A stretch of DNA of 64,000 bases from Frigoribacterium sp. ACAM 257 (GTDB lineage: Bacteria > Actinomycetota > Actinomycetes > Actinomycetales > Microbacteriaceae), in the NCBI RefSeq assembly GCF_007954365.1, contig NZ_VOLO01000003.1, positions 372,001-436,000 of the forward strand. Direction: 5' to 3'. Positions within the stretch are counted from its first letter, which is position 1. Every line of letters begins with the position of its first letter. Below the pieces are notes generated by a model. The model was not told the DNA's origin, ran no database searches, and was given only the letters and a program-made list of their open reading frames with translations. This document shows positions 42,180 through 48,582 of the stretch, piece by piece. A program made the position numbers and the translations under genes.

Positions 42180-43079
42180 TCACGGCGTGACCATGCCGCC
42201 GTTCACGTTCAGCGTCTCGCCCGCGACGAAGCTCGACTCGGCGCTGGTGAGGAACACGTACGCCGGGGCCTGCTCGGCGGGCTGGGCTGCGCGCCCCATC
42301 GGAGACTCGCTCGAGCCGAACTCGGGCAGCGTCTCGGGGTCGACTCCCTGCGTCACCTGCAGCACGGACCAGGTCGGCCCGGGAGCGACGACGTTGACGC
42401 GGATGCCCTTGCCGACCAGCTGCTGGGCGAGTCCCTTCGAGAAGTTGTTGATCGCGCCCTTGGTCGTCGCGTAGTCGAGCCGGTCCGGGGCGGGCGTGTA
42501 GGCCTCCAGCGACGCCGTGTTGACGATGGTCGACCCGGGCTGCAGGTGCGGCAGCGCGGCCTTGATGATCCAGAACGGCGCGTAGACGTTGGTCTTGAAG
42601 GTGCGGTCGAACTGCTCGTCGGTGATCTGGTCGATCGACTCCTGCCAGACCTGGACGCCGGCGACGTTCACGATCGCGTCGAGACCGCCCATGCCGTCGA
42701 CGGCCCGCTGCACGAGCTCGCGACAGAAGGAGGCGCTGGTCAGGTCGCCGGGGACGGCCACGGCCTTCTGCCCGGCCGCCTCGATCAGCGACACGACGTG
42801 GCGCGCGTCCTCCTCCTCCTCGGGCAGGTAGGAGAGCGTGACGTCCGCCCCCTCGCGGGCGAAGGCGATGGCCACGGCTGCGCCGATGCCGGAGTCGGCG
42901 CCGGTGATCAGCGCCCTGCGACCGGTCAGGCGTCCCGTGCCGCGGTAGGTGTCCTCGCCGAGGTCGGGGACGGGCGTCATGCGCGACTGGAGCCCGGGCT
43001 CCGGCTGCTGCTGCACCTCCGGCCTGATCACGGGGTAGAGGGTGCGGGGGTCGTCGAAGGTGTACTGATCGCGGGTCAT
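42180..43079 (-). CDS. Short-chain dehydrogenase/reductase (general-stress SDR type)
   Basis: 299 residues. Rossmann motif TGADSGIG (about residues 58-65), the NVAG motif, catalytic Tyr-Lys in LDYATTKGA with the Ser equivalent as NTASLEAY, and C-terminal FLTSAESSFVAGETLNVNGG. The 50-residue N-terminal extension (YPVIRPEVQQQPEPGLQSRMTPVPDLGEDTY) marks the GSP39/YdaD-like stress SDR class. The substrate is unknown. It is paralogous to the SDR at 51504-52391. The ATG is 6 nt after a TATCAC hexamer (minus strand), weakly leaderless. Confidence 0.9.
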   Translation of the reverse strand: MTRDQYTFDDPRTLYPVIRPEVQQQPEPGLQSRMTPVPDLGEDTYRGTGRLTGRRALITGADSGIGAAVAIAFAREGADVTLSYLPEEEEDARHVVSLIEAAGQKAVAVPGDLTSASFCRELVQRAVDGMGGLDAIVNVAGVQVWQESIDQITDEQFDRTFKTNVYAPFWIIKAALPHLQPGSTIVNTASLEAYTPAPDRLDYATTKGAINNFSKGLAQQLVGKGIRVNVVAPGPTWSVLQVTQGVDPETLPEFGSSESPMGRAAQPAEQAPAYVFLTSAESSFVAGETLNVNGGMVTP

Positions 43080-43170
43080 GCACCCGTGATACGCCGTGGG
43101 GCTGGCCGCCTGCTCAGCGCGGGCGGGTGCCGGGGTACGCGAGGACGCCTCCTCGATCGACGTGTGGGGC

Positions 43171-43183
43171 ACCAATCGTTGGT
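43171..43183. promoter_or_regulatory. Palindrome overlapping the promoter of the OhrR-like operon
   Basis: ACCAA-TCG-TTGGT (43171-43183) abuts a TACGCT -10 (43183-43188) that is 6 nt before the ATG at 43195. A regulator bound there would block the promoter, fitting autorepression by the MarR-type protein encoded second in the unit. Confidence 0.6.
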
Positions 43184-43194
43184 ACGCTAACGGC

Positions 43195-43458
43195 ATGGCA
43201 TCCAAGAGATCCTCCCGCGCCGGGCGCGAGCCCGGACACGAGCACGGCAGCTGGTTCGGCGACGCCGTCGAGCGGATGAACGGGCGGCTGCGTCCCTACA
43301 TCGGCGGGGCTCAGCTGGGCATCCGCGACGAGGCGCCGGTCGTGGTGCCGGCGCACGGGGGCGCGTGCCCCCTCTGCGGCCGCCCGATGGACGAGCACGT
43401 CGTCGACCGCTCCGGCCCGCGCACGATGCTGCACTGCCCGCGGGACGCAGGCGAGTGA
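43195..43458 (+). CDS. Small putative zinc-binding protein upstream of an OhrR-like regulator
   Basis: 87 residues. A basic N-terminus (SKRSSRAGREPGHEHG) is followed by a C-terminal treble-clef/ribbon-like motif CPLCGRPMDEHVVDR...LHCP with three Cys and nearby His. I do not recognise a family. It is probably leaderless (TACGCT, 6 nt, ATG). It overlaps the MarR gene by 4 bp (GTGA), so the two are coupled and it likely works with, or is controlled by, that regulator. Confidence 0.72.
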   Translation: MASKRSSRAGREPGHEHGSWFGDAVERMNGRLRPYIGGAQLGIRDEAPVVVPAHGGACPLCGRPMDEHVVDRSGPRTMLHCPRDAGE

Positions 43459-43919
43459 GCGCCTCGGCCCGCGCCTCCGTGTCGGACGACCCGCTCGCCC
43501 TCGAGAGCCAGATCTGCTTCGCGCTGTCGGTCGCCTCCCGAAGCGTGGTGTCCGCGTACCGCCCCGTGCTCGAACCGATGGGCCTCACGCACCCGCAGTA
43601 CCTCGTGATGCTCGCCCTGTGGGAGCAGCAGCCCCTGGCGCTCCGCGACCTCGCCCGGCTGCTGCGGCTCGACCCGGGCACCCTGTCTCCGCTGGTGAAG
43701 CGGCTCGAGGCGCAGGGCATGGTCACCCGCGGGCGCAGCACGGACGACGAACGCGCGTTGTCGATCGAGCTGACGGCGGCCGGCGTCGCCCTCCGCGAGC
43801 AGGCCGAGTCGATCCCCGAGCGCATGACGGCCAGGCTGGACGTCACCCGCGACGAACTGGTGCTGCTGCACCGCACGATGTCGAAGCTGATCGCCGCCGC
43901 CGAGGCCGCCGAAGCCTGA
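43455..43919 (+). CDS. MarR family regulator, OhrR-like (organic hydroperoxide sensing)
   Basis: 154 residues. LESQICFALSVASRSVVSAYRPVLEPMGLTHPQYLVMLALWE closely follows the OhrR pattern, with the reactive N-terminal Cys in QICFAL; the winged helix includes RDLARLLRLDPGTLSPLVKRLEAQG and the wing DERALSIELT. OhrR is released from DNA when its Cys is oxidised by organic peroxides. No ohr gene is adjacent, so its target is elsewhere or is the 87-residue gene. The GTG overlaps the preceding stop. Confidence 0.85.
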   Translation: MSASARASVSDDPLALESQICFALSVASRSVVSAYRPVLEPMGLTHPQYLVMLALWEQQPLALRDLARLLRLDPGTLSPLVKRLEAQGMVTRGRSTDDERALSIELTAAGVALREQAESIPERMTARLDVTRDELVLLHRTMSKLIAAAEAAEA

Positions 43920-43952
43920 GCGGACGGCAGGGCCCGTGTTCCGCCGCCGCGG

Positions 43953-44264
43953 TCAGCGCAGGGGCTGCGGCGCCACGGCGGGGCGCGACCACCGGACGTC
44001 GACGGGCCGCCCGACCACGCGCGCCTCGATCTCGCTCCGGAACGACTCGACGAAGTGCGCGGCCGAGCGCTCGTCCGAGACGACGACGTCGAGGCGCAGC
44101 GAGCGGAGCTCGTCGGTCACGAGCACGGGGCCGTCGCAGAAGCGCAGCAGGTACTGGTGGGACTTCACCGGGATGCTCTCCCAGTGCCGCCGGAGGCTCG
44201 TCTCGAGCTGGCGCACGGAGTCGATGCCGTCGGCCTGCCGCACCTCGGCGCTGATCGCGATCAT
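43953..44264 (-). CDS. Hypothetical protein
   Basis: 103 residues, MIAISAEVRQADGIDSVRQLETSLRRHWESIPVKSHQYLLRFCDGP..., a small soluble alpha/beta-looking protein with a basic Arg/Pro-rich C-terminus. No family recognised. No clear Shine-Dalgarno precedes the ATG; upstream in-frame GTG codons are possible. It is convergent with the MarR gene. Confidence 0.6.
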   Translation of the reverse strand: MIAISAEVRQADGIDSVRQLETSLRRHWESIPVKSHQYLLRFCDGPVLVTDELRSLRLDVVVSDERSAAHFVESFRSEIEARVVGRPVDVRWSRPAVAPQPLR

Positions 44265-44497
44265 GCGGGCATCGTGCACACCGCGAGCGACGCGCACGTG
44301 AACGCGAGGTGACGGCCTGCTGTGCGGCCGACCAGCGCCGCGTCCCGTCGGTCGCCCGGCACCCGCCACCCGGCACCCGGCACCCGATTCGTATTACCAT
44401 TGGCCCGAGAGCGGCGCCGACGCCTCTGCGTCGTCGGCCGGCCCGCAGCCCCATCCGACGACGAGATCGCACGGTCGCGACCTCGAGAGGACACGAC

Positions 44498-44551
44498 ATG
44501 ACCACCCCGAGCCCCGCGCCCTTCCCCTCCGCCCCGGACGAGGTCCGCTGA
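44498..44551 (+). CDS. 17-codon leader ORF overlapping gntK
   Basis: MTTPSPAPFPSAPDEVR. A good GAGAGG Shine-Dalgarno lies 8 nt before its ATG, and its TGA overlaps the gntK ATG in TGATG. It is Pro/Ser/Ala-rich. Too short to identify; it could be a leader peptide coupling translation of gntK. Confidence 0.5.
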   Translation: MTTPSPAPFPSAPDEVR

Positions 44552-45135
44552 TGGCGAGCCTCGAGAACGCGGGCGCCGCCTCCTCGGCGCCGCTCGTGCC
44601 GGGGTCGGCCCGCCACCCCGCGCACGACTCCGACCCGGTGCTCGTCGTCATGGGCGTGTCGGGGTCGGGCAAGTCGACCGTCGCCGCACTCGTCGCCGGT
44701 CGCCTCGGCTGGGACCTCGCCGAGGGCGACGACCTGCACCCCGACGAGAACGTCGCCAAGATGGCCGCGGGCCAGCCGCTCGACGACGACGACCGAGCGC
44801 CCTGGCTCGACACGGTGTCGTCGTGGATCGTCGAGCACGCCATGCAGGGCGTGCCCGGCGTCATCACCTGCTCGGCCCTGAAGCGGAAGTACCGCGACGT
44901 GCTGCGCGAGCACAACGTCGTCTTCGTCTACCTGCAGGGCAGCGGCGACCTGATCGGCGGCCGCATGGCCGAGCGCTCCGGCCACTTCATGCCGACGACG
45001 CTGCTCGACTCGCAGGTCGCGACGCTCGAGCCGCCGCAGGCCGACGAGCGGCACATCGTGGTCGACGCCACCCGCACCCCGGAGGAGGAGGCGGACGACG
45101 TCCTCCGCCTGCTCGGCCTGACGCCCGTCGCCTGA
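44551..45135 (+). CDS. gntK: Gluconokinase
   Basis: 194 residues. P-loop GVSGSGKST (35-43), EGDDLHPDENVAKMAAGQPLDDDDRAPWL, CSALKRKYRD and GHFMPTTLLDSQVATLE are the GntK motifs. It phosphorylates gluconate to 6-phosphogluconate, entering the pentose phosphate route, which fits the phosphoketolase and SMP-30 lactonase-like genes further on. An N-terminal extension of about 28 residues precedes the core. The ATG overlaps the stop of a 17-codon leader ORF. No gluconate permease is adjacent. Confidence 0.94.
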   Translation: MASLENAGAASSAPLVPGSARHPAHDSDPVLVVMGVSGSGKSTVAALVAGRLGWDLAEGDDLHPDENVAKMAAGQPLDDDDRAPWLDTVSSWIVEHAMQGVPGVITCSALKRKYRDVLREHNVVFVYLQGSGDLIGGRMAERSGHFMPTTLLDSQVATLEPPQADERHIVVDATRTPEEEADDVLRLLGLTPVA

Positions 45136-45146
45136 AGCGTCAGAGG

Positions 45147-45174
45147 AGGTCCTTCCCGTACTCGGGGAGGACCT
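45147..45174. terminator. Bidirectional terminator
   Basis: AGGTCCT-T-CCCG (45147-45158) pairs with CGGG-G-AGGACCT (45163-45174), loop TACT, between convergent gntK and GNAT genes. Confidence 0.8.
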
Positions 45175-45200
45175 TCCCCGTCGGTTCGCGCGCCTGCCGA

Positions 45201-45770
45201 TCAGGCGCGGGAGTCGCCGGAGGCGCGGGTCGCACGGGAGAGGACGTGCGGCCGGAGGCGGTGGCCGGGCGGCAGGGCCGGGTGCTCGAAGTCGTCGGCC
45301 GGGTCGCGGAGGAGGCCGAGCCGCTCCATCAGCGCTCGGGAACGGACGTTGGTCGCGGCGGTGAAGCTGACGACCTCGGGCAGGTCGAGCCCGTCGGGGT
45401 CGAGGGCCGTGCGGAGCACCTCGTGTGCGGCCTCGGTCGCGAAGCCCTGGCCCCATGCGTCGCGGCGCAGGCGCCAGCCGATCTCGACCTGGTCGGACAA
45501 GGGGCGTCCGCCGACGACCACGTCGACCGCAGGCCGCGACAGCCCGACGAAGCCGAGCAGCTCGTGGTCGGCTTGCCGCTCGACCGCCCAGAGGCCGAAT
45601 CCGTTCGCCTCGAAGCCCTGCTCGACGCGGTCGATCATCGCGTCGGACTCGGCGCGCGTCCGCGTCGACGGGAAGAACTCCATCACGACGGGGTCGGCGT
45701 TCAGCGCCGCGAACGGCTCGCGGTCGGCGTCGCGCCAGCGGCGGAGGAGGAGGCGGTCGGTGGTGAGCAC
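45201..45770 (-). CDS. GNAT family N-acetyltransferase (RimJ/RimL-like)
   Basis: 189 residues. VLTTDRLLLRRWRDADREPFAALNADP is the RimJ/RimL-type N-terminus; RRDAWGQGFATEAAHEVLR is the acetyl-CoA loop and NVRSRALMERLGL the C-terminal motif. The acceptor substrate is unknown. The GTG at 45770 was chosen, 26 bp after the DUF4188 stop; a longer form would overlap that gene. Confidence 0.88.
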   Translation of the reverse strand: MLTTDRLLLRRWRDADREPFAALNADPVVMEFFPSTRTRAESDAMIDRVEQGFEANGFGLWAVERQADHELLGFVGLSRPAVDVVVGGRPLSDQVEIGWRLRRDAWGQGFATEAAHEVLRTALDPDGLDLPEVVSFTAATNVRSRALMERLGLLRDPADDFEHPALPPGHRLRPHVLSRATRASGDSRA

Positions 45771-45795
45771 GCGTCGACGGTAGCGGAGCGGCGGT

Positions 45796-46296
45796 TCACG
45801 GCGTCGCCGGGCCGGCGGCTGTGCGGCCGGCAGCGGCGCGGGCACGGGCGGTGTCGGCGCGCGGGCCGACGGGAACGGCCTCCGTCGCCAGGGCGAGGCC
45901 GGAGGTGGGCATCCCGACGTACATGCTCTCGGCCCGTTCGACGACGAACGTCTCGTGCCAGATCCCGACCGCGCCCGGCGCCTTGCGGGCCCGGCGGTTG
46001 AAAGCGCTCCACGCGGGACGGTGGGCCTGGTCGGCCGAGCCGGCGTAGGCGTAGAGCTTCTCGAGCGAGTCCCAGTACTGCACCAGGACCGGCCCCCGCG
46101 AGCCCATGGTCGTGCGGAGGCCGCGCAGGCCCGACTCCTTGTCCCTGAACAGCTCGACGATCATCGGGGTCATCGCGGCGAACACGGGCAGCCACTGGTC
46201 CGGCCGCCAGATCTTGTTCACGCGCATGCCGATCAGGAAGACGACGAGCTCGCCCTCGTGCCGGTGGGTCGTCCTGTCGGGGATGACTCTGGTCAT
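45796..46296 (-). CDS. DUF4188 domain-containing protein
   Basis: 166 residues. FLIGMRVNKIWRPDQWLPVFAAMTPMI, GPVLVQYWDSLEKLYAYA and WHETFVVERAESMYVGMP fit the DUF4188 family, a dimeric ferredoxin-like fold related to small monooxygenase-type proteins. Function unknown. A good GAAGGAG lies 7 nt before the ATG. It is divergent from a MerR gene and shares a strikingly symmetric 56-bp operator, so it is the probable MerR target; the acetyltransferase may be co-transcribed. Confidence 0.75.
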   Translation of the reverse strand: MTRVIPDRTTHRHEGELVVFLIGMRVNKIWRPDQWLPVFAAMTPMIVELFRDKESGLRGLRTTMGSRGPVLVQYWDSLEKLYAYAGSADQAHRPAWSAFNRRARKAPGAVGIWHETFVVERAESMYVGMPTSGLALATEAVPVGPRADTARARAAAGRTAAGPATP

Positions 46297-46339
46297 GATC
46301 TCGCTCCTTCGACGCGTCTGCCGCGGTGGGTGCCCGACC

Positions 46340-46395
46340 ATTGGATAGTGTTGCTCTCCAGTGCGCTCCCATCTTGGAGAGTGCAGCTATCCAAT
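46340..46395. promoter_or_regulatory. Double symmetric operator between MerR and DUF4188 genes
   Basis: Two inverted copies of a TTGGA-N11-TCCA(A/G) element: ATTGGATAG (46340-46348) mirrors CTATCCAAT (46387-46395), and CTCTCC (46354-46359) mirrors GGAGAG (46376-46381), all centred on 46367.5. Each half is itself a dyad. It lies in the divergent gap and overlaps both promoters; TATCCA at the outer ends can serve as -10 in each direction. Confidence 0.8.
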
Positions 46396-46409
46396 GTCAA
46401 GGGGGACCC

Positions 46410-47078
46410 GTGCGCATCTCCGAGCTCGCCGACGTCAGCGGCGTCCCGATCGCGACCATCAAGTACTACCTGCGCGAGGGGCTGCTGCCCGAGGGCGAGC
46501 GCACCTCGGCCACCCAGGCCCGCTACGGGGACGAGCACGTGCGACGGCTGCGGCTGGTCCGCGCACTGGTCGGCCCCGGCGGGCTGAGCGTGGCGCGGGC
46601 TCGTGGCGTGCTGGAGTTCCTCGACCTCGAGCACGACTCGGTGGGGGAGGTGCTCGGCGTCGCCCAGCACGCGGTCACGCCCGACGCGCCCGAGGGGGTC
46701 GACCACGCCAGGGCCCGCGGCCTCGTCGAGCGCTGGGGCTGGACCGTCGACCCCGGCGACGGTCCGGTGCTGGCCGCGCTCGAGGTCGCCGTCGACGGCC
46801 TCGAGGCCGCCGGCTTCGACCTGCCGCCCGAGCGCCTCGACGGCTACGCGCGCGCCATGCACGACGTCGCGGACGCCGAGATCGCGGGGGTCCCGCTCGA
46901 GAGCGTCGACGCGGCCGTGCAGTACGTGGTGCTCGGGACGGTGCTGGTCGAGCCGCTGCTGCTGGCCCTCCGGCGGCTCGCACAGCAGGACTCGTCGTGG
47001 CGGCGCTTCGGCGACCTCGTCGGCGGGCTGCCGGTGCCGCCTCCTGCGCCGCCTCTTGCGCCGTTTCCTCCGCACTAG
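46410..47078 (+). CDS. MerR family transcriptional regulator
   Basis: 222 residues. The N-terminal winged helix (MRISELADVSGVPIATIKYYLREGLLPEGERTSATQARY) is MerR-type. It lacks metal-binding cysteines; a long C-terminal helical domain (about 75-210) probably binds an organic ligand. The GTG start has GGGGG 5 nt upstream. It is divergent from DUF4188, and likely binds the 46340-46395 operator to control both genes. A Pro-rich tail (PPPAPPLAPFPP) ends it, overlapping the MFS gene stop by 4 bp. Confidence 0.88.
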   Translation: MRISELADVSGVPIATIKYYLREGLLPEGERTSATQARYGDEHVRRLRLVRALVGPGGLSVARARGVLEFLDLEHDSVGEVLGVAQHAVTPDAPEGVDHARARGLVERWGWTVDPGDGPVLAALEVAVDGLEAAGFDLPPERLDGYARAMHDVADAEIAGVPLESVDAAVQYVVLGTVLVEPLLLALRRLAQQDSSWRRFGDLVGGLPVPPPAPPLAPFPPH

Positions 47079-48469
47079 GAGGCGCGGCGCGTGCCCCGCA
47101 GGCCGACGAACGACACGAGCGAGCTCCCGACGAGCAGCACCGCGACCGCGACGACGACGCGGTGGAACCCGTCGACCGTGAGGGCGCCTCCGGCGATGAC
47201 CCCCAGGAAGGCGACCGCGACCAGCCCGGCCACTCGCGAGATCGCGTTGTTGACCGCCGACGCGATGCCCGACCTGGCCGGCGAGATGCCGGACAGGACG
47301 GCCGAGGTGAGCGGGGCGACCGTCACGGCGAGGCCGAAGCCGAAGAGGACGACCCCGGGCACGACCTGCCACCAGACGTCGATCGGGTCACGGACGAGCA
47401 GCATCCAGAGGAATCCGCTCGCGGTGATCAGGGGCCCGATCGTCATGAAGAGGCGCGGGCCGTGCGTCGCGGCGAGCGTGCCGAACATCGTCGAGAAGAG
47501 CAGCGAGACGATCGTCGTCGGCAGGGTCACGAGGCCGGCGAGGGTCGCCGTGAGGCCGGCGAGCTCCTGCACGACGAGGGGGATGGTCAGCGTGCCGAGG
47601 CTGATCGCGGCGTAGAGCCCGACCGTCGCGAGGTTGCCGACGGCGAACTCGCGGGTGCGGAACAGGTCGAGCGGCATCATCGGCTGCGGCGCACGTCGCT
47701 CCCACCAGACGAAGGCGACGAGAGCGGCGACGCCGACGACGAGCGGCACCACGACGAACGAGGCACCGAAGCCGACGCGCTGGCCCTCGATCAGCGCGAA
47801 GACCGGGCCGGCGAGGCCGACCGCGGCGAGCACGGCGCCGACGACGTCGACGCGGGCCGGCTGGTCGGGACCGCCGCGGTGCGCGTCGCCGGGGAGGCGC
47901 GTCATCAGCACGAGCGTCAGCACCACCGGCACGACGACCACCGCGAAGACCCACCGCCAGCCGAGGGTGTCGACGAGGGCGCCGCCCGCGAGGGGGCCGA
48001 TGAGGAACGCGACGCCCGTCCAGGCGGTCCACGAGCCGATCGCCCGGCCCTGCGCCGGCCCGGTGAACGTCGACGTGATGAGGGCGAGGCTCGACGGCAC
48101 GAGCAGGGCCGCCGCGACGCCCTGCAGCGCGCGCGCCGTGATGAGCAGGCCAGGGTCGGGCGCGAGCGCGGCGAGGAGGCTCGTGACCGCGAAGGCGACG
48201 AGGCCCGCGCGCAGCACGCGCACGCGGCCGAACGTGTCGCTGAGCGAGCCCGCGACGAGCATCAACGAGCCGAGCGCGAGCAGGTACGCGTCGACGACCC
48301 ACTGCTGCAGGGTCAGGTCGGCTCCGCTCGCCGGCCCCGCGCCTCCGTCGCCCAGGCCCCGAGCGATCGCCGGGAGCGCGACGGTCACGATCGACCCGTC
48401 GAGGAACGCCACGAAGGAGGCGAGGACCGCGACCACGAGGACGATGCGCTGGCCTCGGGCGTCTGTCAT
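47075..48469 (-). CDS. MFS multidrug exporter (DHA2/EmrB-QacA-like, 14 TM)
   Basis: 464 residues. FVAFLDGSIVTVALPAIARGL in TM1, QQWVVDAYLLALGSLMLVAGSLSDTFGRVRV and WRWVFAVVVVPVVLTLVL are DHA2 motifs. It probably expels hydrophobic compounds by proton antiport. GACTCGGGGG precedes the ATG. It converges with the MerR gene; regulation by it is possible but unproven. LigD lies upstream with a terminator hairpin between. Confidence 0.9.
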   Translation of the reverse strand: MTDARGQRIVLVVAVLASFVAFLDGSIVTVALPAIARGLGDGGAGPASGADLTLQQWVVDAYLLALGSLMLVAGSLSDTFGRVRVLRAGLVAFAVTSLLAALAPDPGLLITARALQGVAAALLVPSSLALITSTFTGPAQGRAIGSWTAWTGVAFLIGPLAGGALVDTLGWRWVFAVVVVPVVLTLVLMTRLPGDAHRGGPDQPARVDVVGAVLAAVGLAGPVFALIEGQRVGFGASFVVVPLVVGVAALVAFVWWERRAPQPMMPLDLFRTREFAVGNLATVGLYAAISLGTLTIPLVVQELAGLTATLAGLVTLPTTIVSLLFSTMFGTLAATHGPRLFMTIGPLITASGFLWMLLVRDPIDVWWQVVPGVVLFGFGLAVTVAPLTSAVLSGISPARSGIASAVNNAISRVAGLVAVAFLGVIAGGALTVDGFHRVVVAVAVLLVGSSLVSFVGLRGTRRAS

Positions 48470-48523
48470 CCCCCGAGTCTCCTCCCTGCCGGTGTCGGCC
48501 GCGGTCTCGCTCTCACAGCCTGC

Positions 48524-48565
48524 AGTGGACGATGCACCCCGCAACGACGGGGTGCATCGTCCACT
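48524..48565 (-). terminator. Terminator after ligD
   Basis: Perfect 18-bp arms AGTGGACGATGCACCCCG (48524-48541) and CGGGGTGCATCGTCCACT (48548-48565), loop CAACGA, just past the ligD stop and before the MFS start. Confidence 0.88.
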
Positions 48566-48582
48566 CCGGGGTGTTCGACGGG

